A stretch of DNA of 64,000 bases. Source: Tritrichomonas musculus. Its lineage: Eukaryota > Parabasalia > Tritrichomonadida > Tritrichomonadidae. Below the pieces are notes generated by a model. It searched no databases and was not told the DNA's origin. It worked only from the letters and a program-made list of their open reading frames with translations. A program made the translations under genes and the position numbers. The first letter of the stretch is position 1, and every line of letters starts with the position of its first letter. Of the stretch, positions 18,183 through 28,730 are shown in pieces. The DNA lies in assembly GCA_039105265.1 (NCBI GenBank), contig JAPFFF010000060.1:558001-622000 (forward strand), given 5' to 3'.

Positions 18183-20855
18183 TCATTTATTTGAAGGACG
18201 CTTCTCTTTCTTTTGCTTAGGTTTAGGCTTAGGACGACTTTGTGGATCATGATGACTTTGTGGATCATGATGACTTTGTGGATCATGATAACTTTGTGGA
18301 TTAGGACGATTTTGTGGATTAGGACGATTTTGTGGATTAGGACGATTTTGTGGATTAGGACGATTTTGTGGATTAGGACGACTTTGTGGATTAGGACGAT
18401 TTTGTGGATCATGATGACTTTGTGGATCATGATGACTTTGTGGATCATGATGACTTTGTGGATCATGATGACTTCGTGGATCATGATAACTTTGTGGATT
18501 AGGACGATTTTGTGGATTAGGACGACTTTGTGGATTAGGACGATTTTGTGGATTAGGACGATTTTGTGGATTAGGACGATTTTGTGGATTAGGACGATTT
18601 TGTGGATTAGGACGATTTTGTGGATTAGGACGACTTTGAGAATTAGGACGATTTTGTGGATTAGGACGACTTTGTGGATTAGGACGATTTTGTGGATCAT
18701 GATGACTTTGTGGATCATGATGACTTCGTGGATCATGATAACTTTGTGGATTAGGACGATTTTGTGGATTAGGACGACTTTGTGGATTAGGACGATTTTG
18801 TGGATTAGGACGATTTTGTGGATTAGGACGATTTTGTGGATTAGGACGATTTTGTGGATTAGGACGATTTTGTGGATTAGGACGATTTTGTGGATTAGGA
18901 CGACTTTGAGAATTAGGACGATTTTGAGAATTAGGACGATTTTGAGAATTAGGACGACTTTGTGGATTAGGACGACTTTGTGGATTAGGACGACTTTGTG
19001 GCTTTAATTGCTTTATCTTCATTTCCTCTCCGAACATGTTAATTACTGCATCGAAGATCTTGTATGACATTCTGCTTGAGTCCTGGTATCTGTTTCTTTC
19101 AGCTCTAATTTTTTCAGTAGCCAGCACGAGCAGCGACTTGTAGAGAGATGCACCAGATAGCTGCTCGTCGTTGAGGCGAAGCGGGTACCTTTTATTGAAG
19201 TAGATCAAGGAAGCTGTTTCTGTTGCCATGTACGACATGTCGAGAGCGAGTCCAAGCGTGATGTAGACGTAGAAAGGGACGAGCAACTTCTGATTTGGCG
19301 AGAAATAGACCTTCAAGAAGACATGGTACATCAAGTTCTTCAAAGAAGGGTCGACGACAACGAAAGGGTAAAAATCTTTTTCTTGGTCGAATTTACTGCA
19401 TATCACGTCCTCATTTGCAACGAACAGAAGCCTTCTCACCAAGGAGCAAAAGGCTTCTTGTATCATCAGCTCAGTGAGAGGAGTCACACCTTCCTCGCCT
19501 GCGTGGTCCATTATATCAATCAGCTCGAAGACTTTGGCGGACATTTCATCAAACTTAGATGAAGGTATCTTAAAGTAATTTTCAATGTCTATTTGGCCGT
19601 CAATCACTGGTATCCCCTGAGGAAGCCTTCCGCCGTGATCGACCATTATGACAAATGACCGAAGCATTCCGAACACTGTCGAGATGTAAGGGTGGCGGAA
19701 TTCATGATAACGAGACTCAACCTGATTAATCAGAGGCCTCAAATTGACCACCATTTGGTCTTTGATAGTTGTGACGACATACAGATGGTTAATTTTAAGG
19801 TCATTTTTGATATCAACCGTTTTGAAATAATTCTTAATAATCTCGTCGAAATTGATTGGACAGTTTGATGTGTCAAACGACGCCTTGTAATTATCAATGA
19901 TTGACGTGTACTCCTCAAAATCATTCTCGTCAACCAAGTCAGTAATGAACGATGAATTCTCCCTCAAATTTGAAACAATCATTGAAAAAGTGGGCCGTTC
20001 ATCAGGGTCAGGATGCCAGCACTGCGTGATGAGCTCTTGGTAGGCGTCTGGAATATCGTTTGTCAATTCAGGCCTACAACCGTCAATTACAACTTTTTGA
20101 TACAATTGATAGCTGTTGAAGCTCTGGAAGGGCCGAACGCCGGTCATGATCTCGTACACAATGAGCGAGAAGGCGTAAACGTCTCCCTTTGGCGAGTACT
20201 TGCCATCAATGAGGGATTCAGGGGCCATATAGACGGGTGTCCCTTTGAGTGTACTTTGTGATTGGAAGATTAAACAGTTTGAATCTGAAGAGGTCAATTC
20301 TTTGGTGAATGTGTTCGTTTCCTTTGAAAAAGTGGTCGTAACTTTTGAGAGGCCAAAATCTGCAATTCGCGGACAGAGACAGTCGTCTATCAGTATGTTT
20401 TCTGGCTTGAGATCACGGTGGATGATATTATGATCATGTAGGTACATCATGCCGGAAGCAATTCCGTATATGTTGATGAGCTTCTTAGTATCATCCCACC
20501 CATCTAGTGAAAGTCCTTGGTTTTCTAAATTAATAACTCGTCGGAGCGATTCATTCTTGGCAAATTCTGTAATAATTATTGGATTGGGCATATTTTTGAA
20601 ACTGACTAGATTAAATCCGATAAATTTAATAATTGCTGGATGATTTAAAGAGGCTAGCAAATTTACTTCACGAAATAAAAGAATACTTTCTTCAGATTTG
20701 ATTGAAGATAAATTTGTTTCATCATTCGATATTTTTGCAGCATAAATTTTATTTTCTTCTTTATCATAAACTTTGTAAACTACAGCAAAGGAGCCACTTC
20801 CAATACGTTCAAGTAATTGATACTTATTGATATCAATAAACTTATTTTGAGACAT
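18183..20855 (-). CDS. TKL-type protein kinase with hexapeptide-repeat tail
   Basis: 890 residues. Residues 12-298 are a complete kinase domain: glycine loop IGSGSFAVVY, beta-3 lysine K41 (YAAKIS), alpha-C Glu 63, catalytic HRDLKPENILID (HRD 147-149), DFG 166-168, a long Ser/Thr-rich activation segment, GTPVYMAPES (APE 211-213) and GDVYAFSLIVYEIMTG. All catalytic residues are present. Residues about 300-615 are a helical region I do not recognise, coded with noticeably more GC. Residues about 617-878 are some 43 hexapeptides of the forms NRPNPQ, SRPNPQ and S(Y/H)HDP(Q/R), in two near-identical blocks, ending in a basic tail (KPKPKQKKEKRPSNK). The tail is probably extended and disordered. The start is supported by an initiator box 16 nt upstream. 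It converges with the LHH fossil, 13 bases apart. Confidence 0.9.
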   Translation of the reverse strand: MSQNKFIDINKYQLLERIGSGSFAVVYKVYDKEENKIYAAKISNDETNLSSIKSEESILLFREVNLLASLNHPAIIKFIGFNLVSFKNMPNPIIITEFAKNESLRRVINLENQGLSLDGWDDTKKLINIYGIASGMMYLHDHNIIHRDLKPENILIDDCLCPRIADFGLSKVTTTFSKETNTFTKELTSSDSNCLIFQSQSTLKGTPVYMAPESLIDGKYSPKGDVYAFSLIVYEIMTGVRPFQSFNSYQLYQKVVIDGCRPELTNDIPDAYQELITQCWHPDPDERPTFSMIVSNLRENSSFITDLVDENDFEEYTSIIDNYKASFDTSNCPINFDEIIKNYFKTVDIKNDLKINHLYVVTTIKDQMVVNLRPLINQVESRYHEFRHPYISTVFGMLRSFVIMVDHGGRLPQGIPVIDGQIDIENYFKIPSSKFDEMSAKVFELIDIMDHAGEEGVTPLTELMIQEAFCSLVRRLLFVANEDVICSKFDQEKDFYPFVVVDPSLKNLMYHVFLKVYFSPNQKLLVPFYVYITLGLALDMSYMATETASLIYFNKRYPLRLNDEQLSGASLYKSLLVLATEKIRAERNRYQDSSRMSYKIFDAVINMFGEEMKIKQLKPQSRPNPQSRPNPQSRPNSQNRPNSQNRPNSQSRPNPQNRPNPQNRPNPQNRPNPQNRPNPQNRPNPQNRPNPQSRPNPQNRPNPQSYHDPRSHHDPQSHHDPQNRPNPQSRPNPQNRPNSQSRPNPQNRPNPQNRPNPQNRPNPQNRPNPQNRPNPQSRPNPQNRPNPQSYHDPRSHHDPQSHHDPQSHHDPQSHHDPQNRPNPQSRPNPQNRPNPQNRPNPQNRPNPQNRPNPQSYHDPQSHHDPQSHHDPQSRPKPKPKQKKEKRPSNK
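18225..19007. repeat. 18-bp tandem minisatellite (kinase tail)
   Basis: About 43 copies of an 18-bp unit (type TTAGGACGATTTTGTGGA, with ATCATGATGACTTTGTGG-type variants). The variant order repeats in larger blocks, which points to recent block duplication. Confidence 0.9.
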
Positions 20856-20868
20856 TGTTCCAAATTAA

Positions 20869-20873
20869 AATGA
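20869..20873 (-). promoter_or_regulatory. Initiator box of the TKL kinase
   Basis: TCATT on the minus strand, +1 A at 20871, 16 nt before the ATG. Confidence 0.6.
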
Positions 20874-22184
20874 GGTTAAAAAAGCAAATTTTACTTTTTA
20901 CAATTTTTGATACTTTGACTATAGAAAGTCAAAAAGTTAAAATTTTAAACTTTTTAATAAATTATTTTCAATTTAAAATTTTCATTTTTCTCATTGTTTA
21001 CTTATATTTAATTTATAAAAAGGTGGTAAAAACATTTGATTTCGATTTTCTCTCAATTGTAACAAAATAGTAACCAATAATTGAAAATTTTCGATTTTCT
21101 CTATAATAGGAATATCGTTAATAAATATCGTTAATAAATATATATATATTTAAATGACAAATAGAACATGTTCCACCAACATTCATTTCACTTTTTTTCG
21201 AAAATTAACAATATAAACATATGCCATAATTTATAAAATAAAACAATTAATTACTTCTAAGCGTAATGAGCTAGATGATTTCGTAATTCGAAAATACGAA
21301 GATATTTAATATTTCAATTATTTCACGTTAATTTCTTAATATAAGAACTTTGGCATATCTATTGAATAGTAATTTTGATTGACTATTTGTTTTAATAAAC
21401 ACTTAGCAATAGGATTTCGCATGATTGAGTTACAAAGCATTTTTCATAAAAACAGTTTTTATAAAAAAATGGCCCTGGAATTTGAGATAAAATTATATTT
21501 TTTTATCAAGTAATAAATAATTTATTTAAAAAAGATGTTTTTATCAAAATCGTACTATTAAAAATTAAGATAATCGAAAATTAATGATTGTTTATAATAA
21601 GAATTTGATTTTTTGAGAATCCAGGCTATATATTTGGTGACACATACTCTTGACAAATAATATCACTTGTAAAATATTAAAATATAATTATATAATATAT
21701 TACATTCTTTTATTGATGATATTACAACTTTATTATGAAGATAATTATAGTCTTTTTATAATAAAATCATTTTTTTATAAAAAAAACATTTTTTTTGATT
21801 TTGCTGATAAAATAGGTAGATAATAAATTATTAAATATATTTATATATATTTAATAAATGATTTATTCCAAAATTTATTTTTTAATATAATTATATTTTA
21901 TTTTTTATAAAGATATAATAAATATTAATATTTAAGAAAAAGAACAATGAATTCAAAATTCACCATTTTTAATTCTTTGAAAATTTTCACTATAAATCAA
22001 TAGATATTTTTTTAAAAATATATATAAATATTTTAAACAAATAACAAATTAGGTTTTAAAAAATATAAATATAAATATAATATAAATATTTAAAAATAAA
22101 TATATTATATTTAAAGAAATTTTTTATTTTTTAATCAGGATATATATGTGTTAAAATTTTTTTAACAATACAAATTAATATCAT
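20874..22184. other. Gene-free AT-rich intergenic sequence
   Basis: About 1.3 kb between divergent genes (kinase on minus, surface protein on plus). Very AT-rich, with TA-rich tracts near 21120-21150 and 21826-21860. No gene or RNA recognised. Confidence 0.5.
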
Positions 22185-25100
22185 ATGCTTTTAACCTTAA
22201 TTTTATTATCTTTAGTTAGAAGTTTTAAATTCATAAAAGATTCTTCAATTGGTTTTGAGAAAGTAAGCGGTAATTATGCAAACGAAAATTATGTTAATAA
22301 TAATAAAATACCAACACCATATTTCACCTATTCAAGCACTGGAGACAAAGAAGGCCATCCAATATCATTCGCATTTGACGAAAAATCATCAAATTCTTAT
22401 TGGATTTCAAAAGAACTAAACACAGATTCTTTTCATAATTCAATTTTCGTTAATTTTGATAAAGAAGCTAGAATAGAAGCTATTCTGTACGATCCAGCAT
22501 ACTCAACCAAAGATACTTATCGTGAATTTAGTGGTTTTCCAATAAAAATGAAAATATATACCGCATCCTCAGATGATGCTCCTTTACGATTACAAGCTAC
22601 TTTTGACGGTGAAGATCCACGACAAGATAAAACATGGGATAGAACGCAATATGTTTTACCAAATCCACTTTTATGTAAAAGATTACAGATTGAATTTGTT
22701 GAAGTAACCCCTGACACTTTTTTTTCTAATGGGGAAGTTCGGGCAGTAGTTGGTGGATTTTATTTCATGGGAAGCCTTCTATACGACCAATGCTCTTTTG
22801 AAAAGACCAAAAATAATTATGCCGTTGGAGCATATGTTACTTCTCACCGAGTTCCGAACGACAAGATGACGTATGACACCACAGGAGACTTAAATGGCAA
22901 GCCAAAATCAAATCTATTTGACGGCAACAAAAGAACTTTCTGGGCATCAAGCACTCCAAACAGTGACACTTTCAAAGCATCCATTTTCGTTAATTTCACT
23001 GAAACAACAACTTTGGAAGGCATCATATTCTCGGCTGCCTATAGCTCTAGTGATCCGAGCCGTACATTTCATGGATTTCCATATGTACTTACTGTTTACA
23101 CAGCGATGAAAGACAGAGAATTGACACGACATACTGTTTTTGAAGGCACAACACCTACAACATCAAGCTGGGACGAAACGCAATACATATTCAAGTCACT
23201 TGTTGTTTGTGATAGAATCAAAATTGAGTTTACTGAAGTATCTAACGATGGTTATGCTGTACCAAATACAAAAACGGCTGTTTCAGGAGGAATTGATCTC
23301 ATTCAACCAGAAACCGAAAATTTGCCTCTTTTTGCAGCTGCTGGAGACTTGTCAAATAGAAATTATGTTACTTCACATCAGATCTCAACAGATGATTTTA
23401 CTTACTCAACAAATGGTGACAAATCTGGGAAAGGCATTAATTATGCATTTGATGGCGCAATTGGAGCAGGACAAGCATATTGGGTTTCTAATGAATACGT
23501 TGATTCTTTTACTGCATCCATTTATGTTACTTTTAAGAGAATGGTGACATTAGAAACCATTCTAAACTATCATGCTTATGGTACAGATACAGCAACCAAT
23601 ACCCGTAGATTTGACGGTTTTGCTAAAGTTCTTAAAGTTTACACATCAACAGAAGATGAAGGTCCACTTAACTTAATTGGCACTTTTGTAGGTGATACTC
23701 CTTCTGTTACGTCTTGGACAGTTACTCAGTATGCATTCAACGCTCCAATTCATTGTAAAAGATTACAAATGGAATTTGTTGAAGTAACTCCTGATAGTGC
23801 ATTTTCAGGTGGACAAATACGTGCTGTCTCAAATGAAATTGCCTTTATCGGAACCATTTATCCAGTGCCAACACAATCACCAACTCCAATGGCAACAAGA
23901 TCACCAGTACCAACTAGATCACCTTTGCCTGGCACTGTTGATACTTACATTAACAAAAACTTCACAACAACAGTTGGGCCAGAACAAATTGAAATTGGAG
24001 GTACTAACATCAAACAAATATCAGGTTGCACATTCACTGACATTACAGCAACTGGAACAAAAAATTATTATATGAAGGCTACAGGCGAAGTATTGTTCTT
24101 TGATAATGTATTCCAAAACTCAGAATACTCAACAACAGAACGTGCAGGAATCATGTTTTTCAACTGTGCAGGGAAATTAACAGTTACAAATTGTAAATTT
24201 ATTAATCTTGTAACACGAGGGGCCAATGCTCATGTTTTTAATAGCAATGCTCAATTTAAAGTTGAATATCTTATCGAACAATGCGAATTCATTGATTGCG
24301 GAAAATCTAATACTAAAGCACTTATTGATGTCCATCATCCAGAATCTATTCTTAAGTTCGTTGATTGCAATTTCACATTTAATAATATCCAGAATTCGTG
24401 CCGTGTTCTTGAACTGAATCCAAATGATGCTACCTTTGAAAGATGCCGATTCCTACAATGTGGAAATGAGTCCATTTATCTTAGCTTTCAAAATAATAAT
24501 GCAAATCCTGTTGGCACATTCACTTTCAAAGATAACTATGTTAAAAACAACAATGGATTACTCATCTTTGCATCCAAACTTAGAAGCAAACCAATAATTA
24601 AAAACAACATTTTTGAAGAAATGACACTCAACAACAACAACTTGATCTATATTGCACATAATCAGGAATTGGTTGAACTTGTCAACAACACATTTTCGCA
24701 CATTACTTCTACTGGTACTCAAAATTCAGACTGTGGAGGTTTTTCAGTTTTATTGACAAGTTCTAATGCCGAAAACACAATTCGTTACCAGAGCTGCAAG
24801 TTCATTGAAATCACCAACAACAATGAGAACTCATTAAGCAGTAATGGTGGAGCTATTCAATATGGTTTCTCAAGTAATTTCAATGCCAACATTGAAATTA
24901 TTGAATGCCAATTCAAAGGAAACAAGGCTAAGAGACATGGTGGCGGTGTTGCTATTCGAACTTCTAAAAGTGTTGTAATTCGTGGCTGTGAATTTGAATC
25001 TAACATTGCTAGCAATGGAGATTCTTCTTCTAGACTACTCTTTGCCAATCATTATGATGAGAAAAGCAAAGGATGTGGTGGTGCCATTTACATAAATCCA

Positions 25101-28100
25101 TCATTCAACGAAGGCAGTCAAGACTACTTCATGAGCAGTGTTACAATAAGTGGATGCGTTTTCATCTCAAATAAAGCATATCAAGGATATGGAATTTACG
25201 TTGAAGGTGAAAATTCACAGACATCTTTCTCAATAAACGGTTTTAACCAATTTAGAAACAATATTGGAACTGAAACAAATCCAAACGGTGGCGGAATCAT
25301 TGCATCAGAAATATTGACCATAAATAAAGAAGACATTGAAAAATCAAACCAATTTACAGACTCAGATAATAATGTTGGAAAATTCATTCATGTTGATCAT
25401 TCTGGAAATCGTCTTCCTGATCCAACAGGAACACCAACAGAAAGTGCATCACCATCACAATCACCAACTGAAAGTCCATCTCAAAGTCCATCCCAAAGTC
25501 CATCACGATCACCAACCGAAAGTCCATCACAAAGTCCATCACAGAGTCCATCCCAAAGTCCATCTCAAAGTCCATCCCAAAGTCCATCACAATCACCAAC
25601 CGAAAGTCCAACTCCATCACAATTACCAATGCCAACACCAGAGCCAACAGAAGCCCCAGTAAGTATCCCAATATCAATTCCAGTTAGCTCAATGACAGTA
25701 AGTAGCAATAAAGTATGTACAGATGGAAATTCATGTCCAACAGGAGGAAACAGTCAAACATGTCCTCAAAATGGAATATCCATGACCCCATGTGGCCAAT
25801 CATGTAAATTGACTGATACAGGGAACTCATTTGAATACACATTCAAAGGAGAAAAATTCCAAGTTTATGGATCATATGGCCCATCACTTGGTCGATATAA
25901 CATTTATGTTGATAATGAATTATTAATTGAGATCAATCAACAACGTGACACTGAAGAGAAACATGCACATCAATTCACATCTGAACTTTTATCATATGGT
26001 GAACATACGATTCGAGCAGTTTCGATTGGTGATACATTTGAGATATACAAATTTGCATTTTGGCCATCAATCAAAGCCATTCGAGTTAATGTCACAGAAT
26101 TCACAGTATCGGGTGGTTCATGGAATTGTGAAGTTGATAGATTTGGAGGTCTTCGAAAATATTCTAATGTAAATGGTGCATCAATAAGCACTGACATTAG
26201 TAGTGATCATTTTTGGGTCTATGGTTCTAAATACAGTTGGGGTGGTGGAGCAAGTTTAACATTTGGTAGTGTGAATGCACAACTAACGTCATATAAAGTA
26301 GGTGATCAAGTTGATTTTGCTCTTCATTATGAAACAGAATCCAGTTTAATACCGACTAGCGACACATTAAAAATCACAGCTACATCTGTAAGTACATTTA
26401 TGGTTAATTTCCTATATTACATTGAGAAAATTCCAGCCACACAAACACCCACAGAAACACCCACAGAAACACCAACCGAAAGTCCAACTCCATCACAATC
26501 ACCAATGCCAACACCAGAGCCAACAGAAGCCCCAGTAAGTATCCCAATATCAATTCCAGTTAGCTCAATGACAGCAAGTAGCAATAAAGTATGTACAGAT
26601 GGGAATTCATGTCCAACAGGAGGAAACAGTCAAACATGTCCTCAAAATGGAATATCCATGACCCCATGTGGCCAATCATGTAAATTGACTGATACAGGGA
26701 ACTCATTTGAATACACATTCAAAGGAGAAAAATTCCAAGTTTATGGATCATATGGCCCATCACTTGGTCGATATAACATTTATGTTGATAATGAATTATT
26801 AATTGAGATCAATCAACAACGTGACACTGAAGAGAAACATGCACATCAATTCACATCTGAACTTTTATCATATGGTGAACATACGATTCGAGCAGTTTCG
26901 ATTGGTGATACATTTGAGATATACAAATTTGCATTTTGGCCATCAATCAAAGCCATTCGAGTTAATGTCACAGAATTCACAGTATCGGGTGGTTCATGGA
27001 ATTGTGAAGTTGATAGATTTGGAGGTCTTCGAAAATATTCTAATGTAAATGGTGCATCAATAAGCACTGACATTAGTAGTGATCATTTTTGGGTCTATGG
27101 TTCTAAATACAGTTGGGGTGGTGGAGCAAGTTTAACATTTGGTAGTGTGAATGCACAACTAACGTCATATAAAGTAGGTGATCAAGTTGATTTTGCTCTT
27201 CATTATGAAACAGAATCCAGTTTAATACCGACTAGCGACACATTAAAAATCACAGCTACATCTGTAAGTACATTTATGGTTAATTTCCTATATTACATTG
27301 AGAAAATTCCAGCCACTCAAACACCATCTCAATCACCATCTCAATCACCATCACAGTCACCATCGCAATCACCATCACAGTCACCATCGCAATCACCATC
27401 ACAGTCACCATCACAGTCACCATCTCAATCACCATCGCAATCACCATCACAGTCACCATCACAGTCACCATCTCAATCACCATCACAGTCACCATCACAG
27501 TCACCATCACAGTCACCATCTCAATCACCATCACAGTCACCATCACAGTCACCATCACAGTCACCATCTCAATCACCATCACAGTCACCATCACAGTCAC
27601 CATCTCAATCACCATCACAATCACCATCACAATCACCATCACAATCACCATCTCAATCACCATCTCAATCACCATCACAGTCACCATCTCAAAGTTCAAC
27701 TGGAACACCAACTGAATCAGTAACAGAAACAGAAAAGGTACCTGATATTATTATTGTTCAGCCAGATGATACAACAGACAATCGTTATGACTTAGTCATA
27801 AATGATTCTTCATTAGTTCAAGTTCATATTAACGTTTCAAACTTCACTGGCATTGAATATAATGACAACGGTGGTGCAATCCATCTTGTCAACACAGGAA
27901 TTGAGTGTGAAAACGTTAAATTTGAAAAATGCACAACAACATCTGGTGGTGGTGGTGCAATTTACATAGACAATATTCAAGAACAAAAGAATTCTATTGT
28001 TTTAGTGAACCTCAACTTCACTGAATGCAAAGCAAAATACGGCGGTGCTGTTTACATCAACAGTAATTCCAAGGACGATAAAGTACAAATAATGTATTGT

Positions 28101-28730
28101 ACATTTATTGGAAACATTGCCGAAAACAAAGAAGATGGCTCAAACAACAAGAAATTTGGTGGAAGTGCGATCTATCTCTCTGCAAGAAAAGGAAGACTAA
28201 AGAGCAACATATTCATCGACAACATTGGCGATGTTACTGTCAAAGTTAGCAACAGTTTTGATAGTAGAAATACTGACAAGTCGTCTCTTCTTGAAGTTTC
28301 TGAATGCAACTTCAAAGCTGCAAAAGGATCTAAAAACAGCTTGTATTTCATTCGTGGAAAGTATGGCTCAAAGCTCCAATTGAATGACTGCACTTTTGAA
28401 GGAGATTTATTGCCTGGATCACATCATATCGATGGAAAAGAAATTGATGAGAATTCACCTAAACTTATGATAAAGAATTGCTTGTTCAATGACAATCATA
28501 AGAAGAATTATAACTTGAACAACCTTTTGTCAGATAACATGAAGAGACAAGTTTTCACTGATGAGAAATCTTCACATGACATCAAAAAGTTTTCTTCTTC
28601 TAAATCATTAATGATTGCCATGATTCCAACCGTGACATTACTATTGGTATCATTCGCTATCATTTACGTAGTTAAAAGGAGTCGTAATGATCAACAAGAA
28701 GAAATAGGAATACAAAATGATACCTTTTAA
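22185..28730 (+). CDS. Giant type I surface protein (discoidin-like, beta-helix, Ser-Pro spacers)
   Basis: 2181 residues. A signal peptide (MLLTLILLSLVRSFKF) starts it. Three repeats of about 180 residues (25-205, 205-385, 385-560) share FDG/FDE...YW, SIFVNF and (Q/K)(I/M)EFVEVTP and look like F5/8 type C (discoidin) domains. Residues about 580-1070 are short repeats with NCxFxN and GGGA patterns typical of a parallel beta-helix. Then come a SPSQSP-rich spacer (1080-1150), two almost identical 292-residue Cys-containing modules (1138-1429 and 1430-1721), a long pure SQSP spacer (to about 1838), and a second beta-helix region. It ends with a membrane segment (about 2141-2163) and a short basic cytosolic tail KRSRNDQQEEIGIQNDTF. 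The layout is that of an adhesin or stalked surface receptor. Ligand unknown. Ser-Pro spacers are probably extended and glycosylated. No clean initiator box is seen. Confidence 0.92.
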   Translation: MLLTLILLSLVRSFKFIKDSSIGFEKVSGNYANENYVNNNKIPTPYFTYSSTGDKEGHPISFAFDEKSSNSYWISKELNTDSFHNSIFVNFDKEARIEAILYDPAYSTKDTYREFSGFPIKMKIYTASSDDAPLRLQATFDGEDPRQDKTWDRTQYVLPNPLLCKRLQIEFVEVTPDTFFSNGEVRAVVGGFYFMGSLLYDQCSFEKTKNNYAVGAYVTSHRVPNDKMTYDTTGDLNGKPKSNLFDGNKRTFWASSTPNSDTFKASIFVNFTETTTLEGIIFSAAYSSSDPSRTFHGFPYVLTVYTAMKDRELTRHTVFEGTTPTTSSWDETQYIFKSLVVCDRIKIEFTEVSNDGYAVPNTKTAVSGGIDLIQPETENLPLFAAAGDLSNRNYVTSHQISTDDFTYSTNGDKSGKGINYAFDGAIGAGQAYWVSNEYVDSFTASIYVTFKRMVTLETILNYHAYGTDTATNTRRFDGFAKVLKVYTSTEDEGPLNLIGTFVGDTPSVTSWTVTQYAFNAPIHCKRLQMEFVEVTPDSAFSGGQIRAVSNEIAFIGTIYPVPTQSPTPMATRSPVPTRSPLPGTVDTYINKNFTTTVGPEQIEIGGTNIKQISGCTFTDITATGTKNYYMKATGEVLFFDNVFQNSEYSTTERAGIMFFNCAGKLTVTNCKFINLVTRGANAHVFNSNAQFKVEYLIEQCEFIDCGKSNTKALIDVHHPESILKFVDCNFTFNNIQNSCRVLELNPNDATFERCRFLQCGNESIYLSFQNNNANPVGTFTFKDNYVKNNNGLLIFASKLRSKPIIKNNIFEEMTLNNNNLIYIAHNQELVELVNNTFSHITSTGTQNSDCGGFSVLLTSSNAENTIRYQSCKFIEITNNNENSLSSNGGAIQYGFSSNFNANIEIIECQFKGNKAKRHGGGVAIRTSKSVVIRGCEFESNIASNGDSSSRLLFANHYDEKSKGCGGAIYINPSFNEGSQDYFMSSVTISGCVFISNKAYQGYGIYVEGENSQTSFSINGFNQFRNNIGTETNPNGGGIIASEILTINKEDIEKSNQFTDSDNNVGKFIHVDHSGNRLPDPTGTPTESASPSQSPTESPSQSPSQSPSRSPTESPSQSPSQSPSQSPSQSPSQSPSQSPTESPTPSQLPMPTPEPTEAPVSIPISIPVSSMTVSSNKVCTDGNSCPTGGNSQTCPQNGISMTPCGQSCKLTDTGNSFEYTFKGEKFQVYGSYGPSLGRYNIYVDNELLIEINQQRDTEEKHAHQFTSELLSYGEHTIRAVSIGDTFEIYKFAFWPSIKAIRVNVTEFTVSGGSWNCEVDRFGGLRKYSNVNGASISTDISSDHFWVYGSKYSWGGGASLTFGSVNAQLTSYKVGDQVDFALHYETESSLIPTSDTLKITATSVSTFMVNFLYYIEKIPATQTPTETPTETPTESPTPSQSPMPTPEPTEAPVSIPISIPVSSMTASSNKVCTDGNSCPTGGNSQTCPQNGISMTPCGQSCKLTDTGNSFEYTFKGEKFQVYGSYGPSLGRYNIYVDNELLIEINQQRDTEEKHAHQFTSELLSYGEHTIRAVSIGDTFEIYKFAFWPSIKAIRVNVTEFTVSGGSWNCEVDRFGGLRKYSNVNGASISTDISSDHFWVYGSKYSWGGGASLTFGSVNAQLTSYKVGDQVDFALHYETESSLIPTSDTLKITATSVSTFMVNFLYYIEKIPATQTPSQSPSQSPSQSPSQSPSQSPSQSPSQSPSQSPSQSPSQSPSQSPSQSPSQSPSQSPSQSPSQSPSQSPSQSPSQSPSQSPSQSPSQSPSQSPSQSPSQSPSQSPSQSPSQSPSQSPSQSPSQSSTGTPTESVTETEKVPDIIIVQPDDTTDNRYDLVINDSSLVQVHINVSNFTGIEYNDNGGAIHLVNTGIECENVKFEKCTTTSGGGGAIYIDNIQEQKNSIVLVNLNFTECKAKYGGAVYINSNSKDDKVQIMYCTFIGNIAENKEDGSNNKKFGGSAIYLSARKGRLKSNIFIDNIGDVTVKVSNSFDSRNTDKSSLLEVSECNFKAAKGSKNSLYFIRGKYGSKLQLNDCTFEGDLLPGSHHIDGKEIDENSPKLMIKNCLFNDNHKKNYNLNNLLSDNMKRQVFTDEKSSHDIKKFSSSKSLMIAMIPTVTLLLVSFAIIYVVKRSRNDQQEEIGIQNDTF
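25597..27348 (+). repeat. 876-bp tandem duplication inside the surface protein
   Basis: Two copies of an 876-bp unit (292 codons) lie in tandem from about 25597 and 26473. They differ at only a few positions that I could see (for example GACAGTAAG versus GACAGCAAG near the start), so the duplication is recent or maintained by conversion. Confidence 0.92.
27320..27690 (+). repeat. 12-bp SQSP-coding tandem repeat
   Basis: About 30 copies of a unit CAATCACCATCN coding Ser-Gln-Ser-Pro. Synonymous changes (CAA/CAG, TCA/TCT/TCG) vary while the peptide stays constant, implying selection on the protein. Confidence 0.9.

Noticed and set aside
18213-19007. A 264-codon plus-strand frame of Thr/Leu/Trp/Ile/Arg repeats
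   Set aside because: Antisense of the kinase hexapeptide tail; its period is imposed by the 18-bp repeat.
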